This document shows positions 22,340-34,265 of a DNA stretch of 64,000 nt, one piece after another. Both the position numbers and the translations under genes were made by a program. Numbering within the stretch: position 1 is the stretch's first letter; every line of letters starts with the position of its first letter. The DNA comes from Sphagnum magellanicum (taxonomy: Eukaryota; Streptophyta; Sphagnopsida; Sphagnales; Sphagnaceae): the NCBI GenBank assembly GCA_021904315.1, contig CM038918.1, positions 6,649,349 to 6,713,348 of the forward strand, given 5' to 3'. The notes under the pieces were generated by a model. The model was not told the DNA's origin. It searched no databases and worked only from the letters and a program-made list of their open reading frames with translations.

Positions 22340-24950
22340 ATCACAATGACACCCCATCTTGCGATGTATCCCTTTTTTTGGATACTTCAAAAAAATTTAA
22401 CTAAGCTTAACAAGTCCAACTCCACATGGTATTTACAACAAAAAATGCTTCTATCTTGTAAAGGTTTGACATAATATAACATCAACTTCTGGAATGCATG
22501 TTGCTTGATGTGCATTCTGGATGGGTTGCTTAAAATCTTAAAAAAAAGGTAGTCTACACAGTCCAATGCACATTATCATTAATATACATTACTAATGTCA
22601 CTAACTATACAAATAAAAATGATGCACAATCATGTTCACAAAAATACACAATATAGCTACAAAATATGCACTATGTATATCCAATATTGTACATGTATGT
22701 ATGCATTATAATGGGTAGGAATTATATTCAAAATGTACATAAGATGCAAATAATACACATAACATTGTCCACTTTTCATGAAAATAATATATATTTGTAT
22801 ATCGGTATTACATATAATACCTTAAAGTCATAATAGATCTACACAAAATGTACAATGTTGTATCCAAAGTGCACATTATACTTTTAAGTATGCAAAAACA
22901 ATTACACAATACTTTTAGCAAGTTACAAAATGTACATTAAGATCATTCAATATATGAACACAAGTCCTAACATATATACATAATACACATTTTAGTAACA
23001 AGTATCCAACAATAACAACAACAACAACAACAAAAATAAGTTAGAGATTACATAGTTGGTGTCCAAATCAAATAGTGCAATCATGTATAATACACAAATT
23101 GGTCAATCTATGCACAATATAAATAAATGAACTACTATCAAAGATTAAATTCCTTTTCCCAACTTTTGTCATATACAACATATGAAATCACATTTCTTTC
23201 AGTCTTTGCAAACTTCAAAAAAGTTATGAAAAAATTCTTAACAAACAAATTAACTTAAAATCAATATGTTTTCCTGGAAAAAAAATACACACATACAAGT
23301 GTCTTATTTATGGAATTGATGATTAGTTCAACCTATGTTAGATTTACAAGAAACCCATGATGAAAATTGTGAAAAAAAATAGGAGTACAACTTCATTTTC
23401 ATGATCAAAATTAAGATCATGACATTTTCAAAGATTTATCACAAGTAAATAGAAAAAAAATTTGTAACATCAAAGTTCTTAACTTGGGATGTACAACATT
23501 TTGTAGTAGTTAATAAGATGTTGAATAAAATAACAACCTAAAACTTTACAACAATTGTATGAAACATGTTTTACAAAAATGAATAACCAACAAACAAAGC
23601 AAAGAGGAGATCAAAATTTGCAAAAACTTGTAATTTGTATAGATATTTAGGAATATGTATGCAGGTTGTTCAAATAATAAGAACGTGTTGCAGCAACTTG
23701 AAAAAAATGAAACACAAAATTAAAGGTGACAGTCATGTTGTGCCTGGGTTTCAAGCAACAGATATGTTGCATGCTTTTCATAGACCTTAGGTGTAATGCA
23801 CTTCTTCATTATGTTAGACCTATTTGGACTAACCCTTGTTTCATTGTTTCACCATTCCAACACGCATGAGACAACTTTTGCATCAACCACATCACTTTGT
23901 TGCCTTCAAGTTATAAGTGTCCATTGTGAGGAGGAAGACAATTTTATATTCCATTGCCTCTACACAACAAAGTTGATGTTCATTGGGTTTATCTTTAGGT
24001 AATGCCTTGACTCTTGTTACTTCCTTACTAAGAGTAACATTCAACAAAGTGCTTTGCATGCCAATTCCTTCTTGGATCGCACTCCTTTCATTTCTTGAAG
24101 TTTAACTTTCAAGCCTTGGACAAAAGCATCCATCTCAATTGGAAAATCTATTGCGAAATGTAAAAGATGATGCACATGGCCATTTTTTGCTTCAACAAAT
24201 GCCCATCCCACTTGGAGTCCTACTTCATTCTTTCCATTCAGTTAGCACCAAAGCCCTAGTACTAATTGTTCCTTTGTCCCATTTGCATCAAATTCTTGTC
24301 CCTTTCGTTCCCCAAAATTATCTCATTCATTTCATTTGCCCCTTTTTTTGGCCATTGATGACTTCCTTAGGGTTACTATTTACTTAGGGCATTCATCAGA
24401 TGGTTAGGAGGAAATGTAATGAATGGTTAGATTCACTATGTTTGAGAAGTAGTACACAAAATATTGAATTAGTACAATATACACCAATGAAACCCTAGGT
24501 TACAACTTTTATAAAGTCCATTTAGTCAAATCCATTTGTTATAAATACCACCTTGCCCAACTGTAATTCATTGAAATAGATGACCCCCAACAAAAGAATT
24601 TGAGAAAGTGAATACTTTATGATTTTAATGTACTACTAAAGATACTAAACTTTAATGTGAATATACTTCCAAATGTTTCAAGAAATATGTGGAAGATAAT
24701 GGAATATTGTTCTTTAAACTTTCACATTTAAATGTGCAAAATTTTGTTGTAAAATTCCATATGAATATAATATTTCGTAGTCCTTTTTTTTAAGAACTTC
24801 ATGTCATTACAGGGTTTTGCATGTTGGAAATGTACTGCAAAGGACAATGGTATCCATCTTTTTTGCATCGATTTTTGAACATAATGATAGATTAAGATGT
24901 GAACCACCATTAATTTCACATATTCATCACTAAACCTTCACCAATTACCT
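22340..24950. other. AT-rich DNA inside the hAT composite, no gene seen
   Basis: AT-rich sequence with a TGTACATT-like scatter around 22,550-23,000 and a short (AAC)n at about 23,009-23,036. No coding motif was recognised. Confidence 0.6.
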
Positions 24951-24959
24951 AGTGTAACC

Positions 24960-25455
24960 CATCAAATTTTGAGTGCAATGAAAACTATCAAAGTGTTACA
25001 ATTTTTTGTCTACACAATACCATACAAGCACCTTGTGAAAACAATTTTCAAAAAGGGAATCAAACATGAGGACATAATTGCAACATTAAACATTTTAACC
25101 ACACATTTTCAACAAATTGCAAAGGCAAGTGATTTTTCATTATCAAAAGTGCAAGATTTTCCACAAACATTTTCTACTCTACATCACCTTTTTTGAAAGG
25201 ATATTTTGAAACAAAATTATTAGATATGAAAGAATTGTAAATATTCGATCTCTTTTTTGCAAGTTGTCTTTCAACATTTTCTTTCCCTTGGTTATTAATT
25301 TCTTCCTGAAACTTTTTACAAATTATTAAATGGTTTACATCAAAATGCTTTTGTAAACATGTTATGCCACTTGTTAATAATATGATATTAGACCTTTCCT
25401 TAATTATTTTCTTGGATTCATAGAAAAAACAAGTTGAGAATGACAAAACAAACAA
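24960..25455 (-). pseudogene. hAT transposase, BED-finger N-terminal piece (decayed)
   Basis: The minus strand reads CLQKHFDVNH (the His-spaced part of a BED finger), then ERQLAKKRSN and FKKGDVE. After one stop comes KMFVENLALLIMKNHLPLQF, followed by VENVWLKCLMLQLCPH. This is the N-terminal third of a plant hAT transposase. It is the part missing from the C-terminal half at 9,515-11,090, and both lie in the same orientation. Stops and frame changes begin again near 25,000, so I cannot tell whether the two halves overlap. Confidence 0.65.
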
Positions 25456-25842
25456 TGCATCATTTGAGGAGCATCAAGGTTTACTTTTGAGTTGTCAATA
25501 ACACAATAAAAATACTAACATAAAGCATTTCCATTATGAGGACACCATTTTTTTTCTTTGAATTTGTAATTGTTCCAAAATGTGTTTAGTCTTTTCTTCA
25601 TCAGTTTTTTCACATATTCTTGAAACTTTACTAATTTCAGTTTACAAGCTTGGATTTTTCCTTTCTTCCATTATTTTATCAACTTTAGTTTCATCATTAA
25701 TTTGTATTATAGGTTCTTCATTTTGCATTGTTTGGTTATCATATTCATTTGACCTTTCCATCTTTCACAATTGTTGTATAAGGCCAAAAGGTAAAAAAAA
25801 CTAAGGAAACAAATGTGATGTTTTACTCTGTGATGTGATGAT

Positions 25843-25926
25843 ACTCCTATGCATAACTAAATATGATGCAAAACATTTACAAGATACTCTTATGCATAAC
25901 TAAAAGTGATGCAAAACATTTACAAG
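25843..25926. repeat. Two-copy ~40-bp tandem duplication
   Basis: The phrase CCTATGCATAACTAA...GATGCAAAACATTTACAAG occurs twice in a row with few differences (TATGCATAACTAAAAGTGAT in the second copy). Confidence 0.75.
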
Positions 25927-26088
25927 CAAGAAATGATACAAAACTATCAAAATTTTTGTTTAAAAGGTTTATGTTAGTCTCCAAAACAATTTATAACAAG
26001 CCTTGCACTACAAACCAAAAAAAAAAAAAATTATAAAAAAACAACAAAAAATGAAAGAAAATGAAAAAAAATAAGAAATTTTTTTTTA

Positions 26089-26660
26089 TTGAAAAACAAT
26101 TCGTTAAGTTGTCGGTTTTTGACAACTCCCAACTTGCAAGAAGGAATGGTGGGGGGTGGTACAAGTTCCTATGATAAAGAACAATACAAGGCTAGGAATG
26201 CAAAAAGGAGAAATATCAATACATGTGAAGAAGCACAACATCAAAAGATCTTGTACCTAGTTATGAGTGCGAAGAGGAATGACAACAAACGTGAAAAAAA
26301 CCAACACCAAGCATGGAAAGGGAAATAACATTAAGCCTAGAAAGGGTAGATCAATGAACATGAAGAAGCGAACAATAGTGAGTGTGAAGAGGTGAATAGT
26401 AACAAATATAAAAAGGAGAGTAACAACTAGCCCAACAAGGAAAGCAACATCAACATCAAGTGAAGAGGAGAGCATAGCAAGCGCCAAGAGGAGAACAACA
26501 ATGAACGCAAAGAAAAGACCAACAATGAGCGTGCAGAAGAAAACATTAGTGAGCACAAAAAAGAAAACATCAACAAACATGAAGAAGAGAGCAATAACAA
26601 GCAAAGGGGAACAACATCAAGTGTGAAGGAAAGCAACAATAAGCATAAAGAGAAGCTAGA
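26089..26660. repeat. Degenerate purine-rich minisatellite
   Basis: An irregular repeat of about 30 bp based on GAAGAGGAGAACAACAATGAGCG, purine-rich on the plus strand. It opens a hydrophobic, pyrimidine-encoded frame on the minus strand that I judge to be an artefact of composition. Confidence 0.6.
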
Positions 26661-27083
26661 AAAGAAGGTCGGGCTTGAGTTGGAGCTCGAGCCCCTTTTT
26701 ATTCTAGCTTTAAGAATTTTTTTAGGTTTAATGATGGCACCCATGTTTTTTTTTCCCCTTTTAATAGCCTACACCCCAAACCTAAACATACACGTACACC
26801 CCTTTCAGATCCATATCTGGGCAGAGATTTGATATCCACCCTCAATATCAAAATTTCAAATTCTTTTACCCTGTCCGGGAATTATATGACCAAATCTCAT
26901 AATTTTGAGATCCAGAGATAAGGAGATCAGCTCACATATCAAAAAATTTGATATCTAAAAGATTTTAACAAGTAATATCCTAAGTGATATCCAATCTGGA
27001 TATTTGGATTTTCAGGATATCTGCCCAACACTGGTTTTGTTGCTCCTGCCCCGCCTCCTCCCTCCTACTTCCCCAAGCAGGAC

Positions 27084-27388
27084 GATTGATCGAGACCTCA
27101 ATGCACGACCTCACCGCCCACTAATCTGGACCTGAAAAGATGATCTCTCGATAATACGTACCTATTGCCAGCCCGCGGGTCCTCCCGGGGGCCCAAAAAC
27201 GAGGAAACGATTGATCAAGACTTCATTTTGGACCTCACCGCTCACCAATCAGGACCTCAAAAGATGCTGTCAGATGTACTTTTTCCCAGTCTGCGGGTCC
27301 TCCGGGGTGCCGAAAAACAAGGAAACGATTGATTGAGACCTCAATTTAAGACCTCACCGCTCACCAATCAGAGCCTCAAAAGATATTC
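27084..27388 (+). promoter_or_regulatory. Three-copy CCAAT-bearing tandem repeat upstream of UAH
   Basis: Units start at 27,084, 27,209 and 27,326, each with CGATTGATYRAGACYTCA. Each contains a GACCTCACCGCYCACYAATC core. In units 2 and 3 this includes a canonical CCAAT (CTCACCAATCAG); in unit 1 it reads CACTAATC. The repeats are GC-rich, unlike the surrounding DNA, and end about 200 bp before the UAH start codon. They are plausible NF-Y-type promoter modules. Confidence 0.7.
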
Positions 27389-27591
27389 TTTCTTCGTCGT
27401 GCTCTCAAGGCCTTTGTGCTCATCGCGTTTGTCACCTTCGGGATTTGCAGGGGAAGACGTTGCGGTTGCAGAGTCGGGATTTGAAGTTGGAGATGTTGCA
27501 GTTACAGAATTGTAGTTTCACTGGCGGCGAGTCTAGGGATTGATTTTTTGTTTAAATTTTTATTTTTATTTTTTGATTTTTTTCCCTCGCC

Positions 27592-30500
27592 GTGATGACG
27601 AGGAAATGCAGTTCAAGAATGAGCATAGGGTTGCTGGTCATCGTAGTGATGGCCATGGCCGTCATTGCTGTGGAGGATGCGAGGATATGCAAGGTTCCAA
27701 AAGGAGAAGAAGAAGGAGAAGAAGAAATGGAGGGGATATGCAACGGAATTGATGTTGCGATGACGGAGGAGACTCTGTTTGTGGACGGGCATCGGCTCCA
27801 GCAACAAATTGACGAGCTTTCGTCCTTTTCGGACACCCCAGCACCGTCTGTCACACGAATTTTATTCACCGAAAACGATGTTGCAGCCCGCAGGTATTCT
27901 TGGCCGCAAACTTCCTGAATGAGCTTTGTCCAGGTTCTTGTAGGCTTTTCTAGATTATTGGAAAAAAGACTTTGGCTCCTCCTCCTCCTCCTCGTCGCAG
28001 TGCGTTGCACTGCGGTGATGATGTCTACGAAAAGATCTTTACCGAGAGTTTTTGGTCTGAAGAGTCCTTTGGATTTTGCCACTGATGGAAGAAAGGACGT
28101 TCCAGAAGGAATCACTGTCTCGTTTGACCTTTAACAACAAGGAACTGATTGAGTCAATTTTGATTTCTGTGAAGAGTGAGTATCAATAGTCAGAAACAGA
28201 GAACATATGGAGCTAAGATCCTAGCCCAAGTAAAGGTGTGGAAGAATGTGGATTGATGTTGTTCAGGTTTTGCTGGATTGTATCTCTGTATGAATTAAAT
28301 CATTTGAAAAGAGGATGCTTCTGGACATTGAACAGAGGGAAAGTGACAAGAACTTTTGCAGCTTGAGGTATACCTTTGATCAGTTTTACTGGAGAGATTT
28401 CAGAATCTGGAGGTAGCTTCAAGTTGAGGCAACTCCTTTCAGAAATTGTTTTAAGTAAGATCTGATTCGATTGCATTATCCAATGATTTCCACCCCCTCC
28501 CCTCCCCACCCTTTTTCTTTCCAGTGAACTCTGGTTATGGCAAGAGTTTTCTCCTATATCCAGGTTTTGTGCTGCAATTGAGTATTACTTTGATTTGTGT
28601 ACAACCAACCAGTGGGTTTTTTGCCAATTTTGTGATGTAGCCAAAGTGGTGATGATCCACAGGAAGTTGTAGCCAAATTTGGATACAAGATAAATATGAA
28701 AGTATCTTTTAAAATATCCTTCTATATTTTTGGCTTTGTGCTTGATTCATGTATAGAAATCTGGTGATTTTTCTTAAAATTTGGTGGAATTCTGGCTAAT
28801 AAAAACCTCAAAAAGCACTTGATTTTAGCACTTTTGATTTTTAATATACCTTTCTGGCTATATATAGCCAGCAAATAAAAGTCTGCAACCAACACATTGT
28901 CATTTCAGGCCCAATTTTGGCACTTGTTTTGGAGGTTTTATGGAAGTTCTTTGTTGATCTGTAAATTGACTTTGTTGGTTATTTTCCAAATAGTACAGGC
29001 AGAGAGTCCTGCATGTTGTCTTGTGAGTGAAGCTCATGAGTAGAACCTGATCAATTTCTCTCCTTGCATAATAAAGAAGTCAACTGCAAGACTGAGAATC
29101 CCATAAGTTCTAGACCACTTCACAAATGCATGTTCTAGATGATTTGTGTCTTCTCCTGATTGTTTGCTTTTGATATCAGTTATAATGTGGTTATCAGGAG
29201 ACCCAACCTGGTTTTATATAGGTAGCTGTTTGAAGAATCTTTTGCAGCCCTAGAAAGAGTCTGATGAGAAATTGTGGTTTATTGATTGCAAAGTTGTTGT
29301 TCATGCTCAATTAGATGCAATGCAGACTTCTCAATTTCTGTAGTGAGGCTCTTCCTGTGTTTAGGGAGTTAGGAAGGTCTTTGGTGTGGGAACTACAGCA
29401 CTTTCTTATTTTGATTTTTAAAGGTCTTAAACCTGTACTCCACATTCATATGACCTTGTTTCCAACCTGAATCTAAAGCCAAAACTCAAAAGGTTGAGTT
29501 GTCTTTGGATGATTCAAGTGATCTGTATTTCTTTCAGGAGAGTGACTTTGAACTATCTTCCTCTGTAAGCATCCAGTTACTTACTGCCAATATTGTTCAG
29601 AACAAATCATGCACTTCCCAGCTTTTTGAATGCTAATCAGTGGATCATGTAGTTTTGCAACTTTTAATGAATGTGGCCTGTGCAAGTAAATGGATCATGA
29701 GAAAGAATGTGTCCAGAACGCTCTTGAGAAAGTGATGCGACCATGGGAGTTTGTTCCAGCTATCAAGTAACATTTGGCAATTGGCATGCCAATTCTGTAG
29801 ACAGGCCCTTTGGTTCTGTTATGTTTGTTACCTTTTACTAATACTGAGAAGTCTATAGCATTCCACTTTTCAATGGAAAGGTTCAAATAATATCACTATC
29901 AGGTAGAAACCCCATTTCTAGTGTACTGCGCAAATAGCTGATCTGTGGTGGAAATAACAGTTATTGTTGCTTGAATGCTCATGTGGACAGACTAGGGTCA
30001 TTATTCATTTCATATTTACTATATGTGGCCCAACTGTTGAATTAAAAACTGATGTCCCATTCTACTGAGCTAGGTACAGGAAACCTGTAGTGGTCACTCA
30101 TATGATCATGTTGGTTTCCAGTGCAGTATTTGTTGCACAACTGTTCAATAGTAATCTATTGATCCAACCTTGTCTGTTAGGTATGTAAAAGGTGCGATGA
30201 AAGAAGTGGGGCTCTTAGTCCGGGAAGATGCAATTGGAAACATATTTGGGCGATGGGAAGGCAGCATCCCTGGGATTCCAGGGGTTGCATCTGGCTCCCA
30301 CACTGATGCTATCCCATATGCTGGCAAGTACGATGGTGTTGTTGGAGTTCTTGGAGCCATTGCAGCTGTAAGAGCTCTTAAAAGGATTGGATTCCAACCA
30401 AAACGCTCCATTGAAGTGATAATGTTTACATCTGAGGAGCCAACAAGATTTGGGTTTGGGTGCCTTGGAAGCCGTGTGATGGCCAATAGCACCAATATTG

Positions 30501-32209
30501 TGAAAATCTTGAAGGAATCTTTTGATGCAGAAAATGTGTCATTTGCAGAAGCTGCAAAAGAAGCTGGGTACTTGGATGTGGCTGATGAGCTTGAAACGGT
30601 TGCTCTTGATGTTGGAAGGTATTCTGCCTTTGTAGAGCTGCATATTGAGCAAGGCCCAATTCTTGAGAAAAAAGGCAAGTTTTAAGGTGTAATGCTGACT
30701 CTGAGCGTTTGGTCCCAACTTTGTCTGAATCAAACCTGTTTCCAAATACAATAACTTGTGGTCTGCAAACATAGAATTTAGACCTGGTCTGTGCTGGTTT
30801 TGTGGTTTTATCTTGAACTACATTGACCTGGTAGTTTGTTCTCCATTGGTACTCAATTCTAGGTGGTTATGGATCATTCAGGTATCCCAATAGGAATAGT
30901 GACAGCAATTGCAGCACCTGCAAGCTTGAAAGTTGGATTCAAAGGAGATGGGGGTCATGCAGGTGCTGTCCTGATGCCTGTCAGGTGAGATTACTCAACT
31001 TCTGTCACTCACATTTGTGCTAGTGGGCTCAGTTTGAGAAAAAAACGTTTTGGACAACACAAGGAGTATTTATGGGGAAAGAAATTCTGGAACCATAAGT
31101 GGGAATTCCTCTGGAACTGCTGGGAAAAACTAATGTACCCTTTGAACTGATGAAGCAAAAGTCACATGCAAAGAGTTCCTTTTGACCTTGAAGAAGGAAT
31201 CATGGGATTATGAAAAGATTGTAGTAAGGCACTGAAAATGTGAGTTTTTCTCCAGGCATGAAGTCAATTGCAGGTCTCTCTTTTGTAGGCACCTGAGTCC
31301 AATGATGTGGAAAAGCTACACATCAAAGTGTAAATGCTCAATTGCATAGAGGCTTGATTGGTCTTCCATAGATCCTTAATAGTTCACTGTATGATTGGTG
31401 GGGTTCACACAACTTGGGGTATGCAAATGAACCTGGAGGGTTCATTTTAATTGATGAGTATTATGGTCATCTAGGGGGGGTCTTGTGTCCATATGCTGGA
31501 ATGCTCCTGTATGCCAATAGGTCATTCTGAAGGTGCAATCCACAATAGATATCGATTCCAGTGGACTCACTCTTGCTGTGAGAATGCTTGGTTAAATGAA
31601 TGATTTGAGTGATCCATCTAACAGAAAACTTTTTGGACAAGGTTTAATGTGGTTTTATTTTGTTCTTTATTCAGGAATGATGCCGGATTGGCAGGTGCAG
31701 AATTAGCTCTTGCAGTTGAGAAGAATGTCCTGGCATCAGGCTCTACAGATACTGTGGGCACTACGGGAGTGTTTAAAATTCACCCTGGCGCTGTGAATAG
31801 CGTACCTCGAGAGTCGCACCTTGAAATTGACATTCGAGACATTGATGAAAAAAGACGAGATGAAGTTGTTGACGAAATCAAAAGATCTGCACATGAGATT
31901 GCTGGAAGACGAAGAGTCACCCTGACAAATTTTGAAATTGTGAATCAAGACCCACCTGCACAGAGTGGAGACCAAGTTGTTGGAGCAGCTATTGAAGCAG
32001 CAGAGCTTTTGGGGCTTGAATATCAGACTATGGTAAGCCGAGCTTATCATGATTCTTTATTTATGGCTCGAATTGCTCCAATGGGTATGATTTTTATTCC
32101 ATGTTACAAAGGTTATAGTCATCGGCCTGATGAGTTTGCATCATTGGAGGATATGACCAAAGGTGTTCAAGTGCTGTCTTTGACACTTAAGCGCCTGTCA
32201 TCTCTTTAG
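27592..32209 (+). CDS. UAH: Ureidoglycolate amidohydrolase, four exons, 477 aa
   Basis: This M20-type metallo-amidohydrolase hydrolyses ureidoglycolate to glyoxylate, CO2 and ammonia, the last step of plant purine/ureide breakdown in the ER. Exons 27,592-27,893, 30,181-30,674, 30,882-30,984 and 31,675-32,209 join to 1,434 nt in one frame, 477 codons plus stop, close to the length I recall for known UAH. Motifs are GSHTDAIPYAGKYDGVVG (His141, Asp152), TSEEPTRFG (Glu186/187), ELHIEQGP (His255), GDGGHAGAVLMP and AYHDSLFMA (His425). Residues 11-26 form a hydrophobic N-terminal segment consistent with ER targeting. Intron 1 is 2,287 bp, and intron 2 is GC-AG (AG|GCAAGT). A second ATG at residue 9 is an alternative start. 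Allantoate amidohydrolase is the nearest alternative. Confidence 0.9.
28625..28800 (+). repeat. Dispersed palindromic repeat, copy 1 (in UAH intron 1)
   Basis: The consensus runs: TTTTGTGATnTAG, GGTGATCATCCACA(A/G)GGAG, then a TAGCCAAATTTGGCTA palindrome, then CCTTCTATATTTTTGGCT, then TGTATAGAAATCTGGTGATTT. Here the palindrome reads TAGCCAAATTTGGATA. Other copies are at 35,836, 36,915, 46,260 and 47,405. The ends are not defined, and it is probably a SINE or MITE fragment. Confidence 0.7.
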
Positions 32210-33635
32210 TTTCAAGGGTTTTAGTTCAATACCCTTAGCCCTATAATATTATCATAGATAAAATTTGTTGAAATCTGCCTTTATCTGATGGCATGAGTTA
32301 GTATGCAATCCTATTTCTGCTGAATTGGTTACCTGGAAAAAGGCTGGCAATTTGCAAATTTATTAAGATGCCACTCAATTAGGGTAGCTACTGTGCAGCA
32401 TGGACACAAGTCCCTACTTGCTCTTTAATCTGGGAAAGTGACCCCACTCACTGAAACACCTCATGCATCCTTCTCATGCTGAAATGAGTCAATTACAATT
32501 GACTCAGGATACTGTCCTCTGAGCGAGAACACTATCCAGGCTTGGGTGTGACACTGGTTCCCTGCCCAGTGTTAGAGCATGCTTGCAATTCTTGAGTTGC
32601 ATAGCTGAAAGGACAGTATAAAAGTTGGAATATGTCCTCTCTCCAAGTGCTCTTGTACACCGCAATTGTCAATTGTTAACTCTCATATATGATCGTAGTA
32701 TATCAGTGCAGCATGCCTGCATATTGTTTCTGACAAATCTGAAATTAAGGGAGACTGCAACATATTGCTTTGTTAAAGTTTCACAGGTGCTGAGAGTGGT
32801 TGTACATGAGGCTCCCTTTCTTCCTCTAGTTACTGGGTTCTGGTCCTCCTGTCATGTCAGCAGGATGTGTCATGTCAACTGGTTTTGGAGGCAAAACTCA
32901 ACACATCAAAGATTTTCATTAGGATGTTGTAGTGAGGTATGCAGGTTAGTGTAAAAGCCCTTTAGGACCATGTTGTGCAAATTGGTTAATATAGAACTGC
33001 TTCTCAACTGTTTTAATTTTATACTAGCTTGAAAGAGTAGGCTTAAACTAACAATGAAGGAATTTAGCAAGACCAAAGATTTTGGAGAAGACTTGACAAT
33101 CAATGGTAGGTGCACTTTTTCTAAATTGTATGGCCTTTCTCTTTCAAAAGCTATTCAAATCATTCAAATCTTGTTTTCACAACTTTGCATGTCTTCATAA
33201 TTGTGGACCATTATTCTTTTGGTTTAGGATGCTAGTTGAACCTACAGCCAGCAATATGTTGACCCAATATTCTGATTCATGTCTTTCCATACATTGAAAA
33301 TTCAGTTTCTCAAACTAAAACAACATATAATTCACCACTTAAAACAACTTTAGTTTCTAGACAGGTCATGAACGTATTCATTTTGTGTTCATGTTACCTA
33401 CACCACATCATAAAAGTTTCCATCAACTCTCATGATTTTGTTCCAGTTCCTCTTGTCATAAAAAGGCAAAGCCATTACATAATGAACCAACTTGTTTGCT
33501 TTCAGAATGGAATTAGTTAAAATTTTCACAGATCCATAGGAAAGAAATAAAGGTATAAAAATACATGAGGTGCATACCAGACAGGTATTTTATATCCTGT
33601 GTGCTGGAAGAACACTTATTTCTGCCCATAAGGTG
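32210..33635. other. UAH 3' flank, no gene seen
   Basis: The start is presumably the UAH 3' UTR. Small frames of 65-110 codons are present, but none has a recognisable motif. Confidence 0.55.
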
Positions 33636-33640
33636 CACTA

Positions 33641-34263
33641 GGGTAGCCAGGCCGGTCACCGAACACTTAGTGTCTCAGAGGTCTGCGAATTTCTGGAGAG
33701 TGCTCCTTTGAATTTCATGTCCAAAGAGGAATTGTAGCCCTACTATTTTCGCACTCACAGAAAGTTGAATAGTTGAAAAAGATGAAGAAATGAGTCAGAT
33801 ATGGCCCTCCAAAGTAGGGGGGGGAGGGGGGGGAGTGTCAAATGGTAGAAACGAAAAACCGCCAAACACTTGGAAGACTATTACCGAACACCCAAAAAAG
33901 TCTTTGAAAGTCGCTTTATTGCCTTTATGGTTCCAACATTATTTGTAGATCATAAGGTTGCGCTCTTATAGCACTTTGAATCACTCAAATTGAACAAGAA
34001 ATGAAAAAGTTATGAGCATTGAAAGTAAGAGGGGTAGAAGAGAAGAAAAGAGAAGAAAAACGCGTTTTATAACTTGGAAAAGCTTATTTCTCTTCTTGCT
34101 CTTCTATAATTACTCCTTTGCCTCTGCTGTTTAAAGACGAATTGAAGAACTCAAGGTAGCGCTCCCATAACGTTTTAAATCACTTAAAATGAAGAAGAGA
34201 TGAGAGAAGATATTCATAAACTGTTCGGTCATAGGTGGTGTTCGGTCATAGGGTAGGTTACCC
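33641..34263. mobile_element. TA-flanked MITE with CGAACAC-containing inverted ends (623 bp)
   Basis: The left end is GGGTAGCCAGGCCGGTCACC then GAACAC. The right end is GTGTTCGGTCATAGGGTAGG then TTACCC. Inverted, the two align over about 30 bp. TA dinucleotides flank both ends. Internally, GCGCTCTTATAGCACTTTGA (about 33,960) is echoed directly by GCGCTCCCATAACGTTTTAA (about 34,160), and more CGAACAC copies lie near both ends. There is no coding capacity. Tc1/mariner-type or PIF-type assignment is open. Confidence 0.55.
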
Positions 34264-34265
34264 TA

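Larger units (their letters stand above)
9127..27033. mobile_element. Candidate hAT composite with nested insertions (~17.9 kb)
   Basis: The left end is CAGTGTTGGGCGGATAT and the right end is the inverted ATATCTGCCCAACACTG. CAGTGTTGGGC matches on both sides, and the end type is the same as in the hAT at 41,439. Flanking octamers ATCTTGTC and GTTTTGTT agree at 5 of 8 sites and differ only by transitions. The C-terminal half of a hAT transposase lies near the left end and the BED-finger N-terminal half near the right end, both on the minus strand. About 13.5 kb of other transposons separates them. The simplest reading is one hAT split by nested insertions. Two separate hAT fragments that happen to face each other cannot be excluded. 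Confidence 0.5.

Noticed and set aside
22550-23040. Possible tandem or CRISPR-like array from recurring TGTACATT/ATACACA words
   Set aside because: Spacing is irregular, no constant spacer length exists and the source is a plant nucleus. It is AT-rich composition plus a short (AAC)n.
26257-26744. Hydrophobic minus-strand frames that look like membrane proteins
   Set aside because: They come from reading the purine-rich minisatellite backwards; composition alone explains them.
32926-32933. TTGTAGTG as a possible CACTA right terminus
   Set aside because: It lies downstream of the intact UAH gene, without subterminal TTGCGA motifs. A CACTA spanning UAH would be far-fetched.
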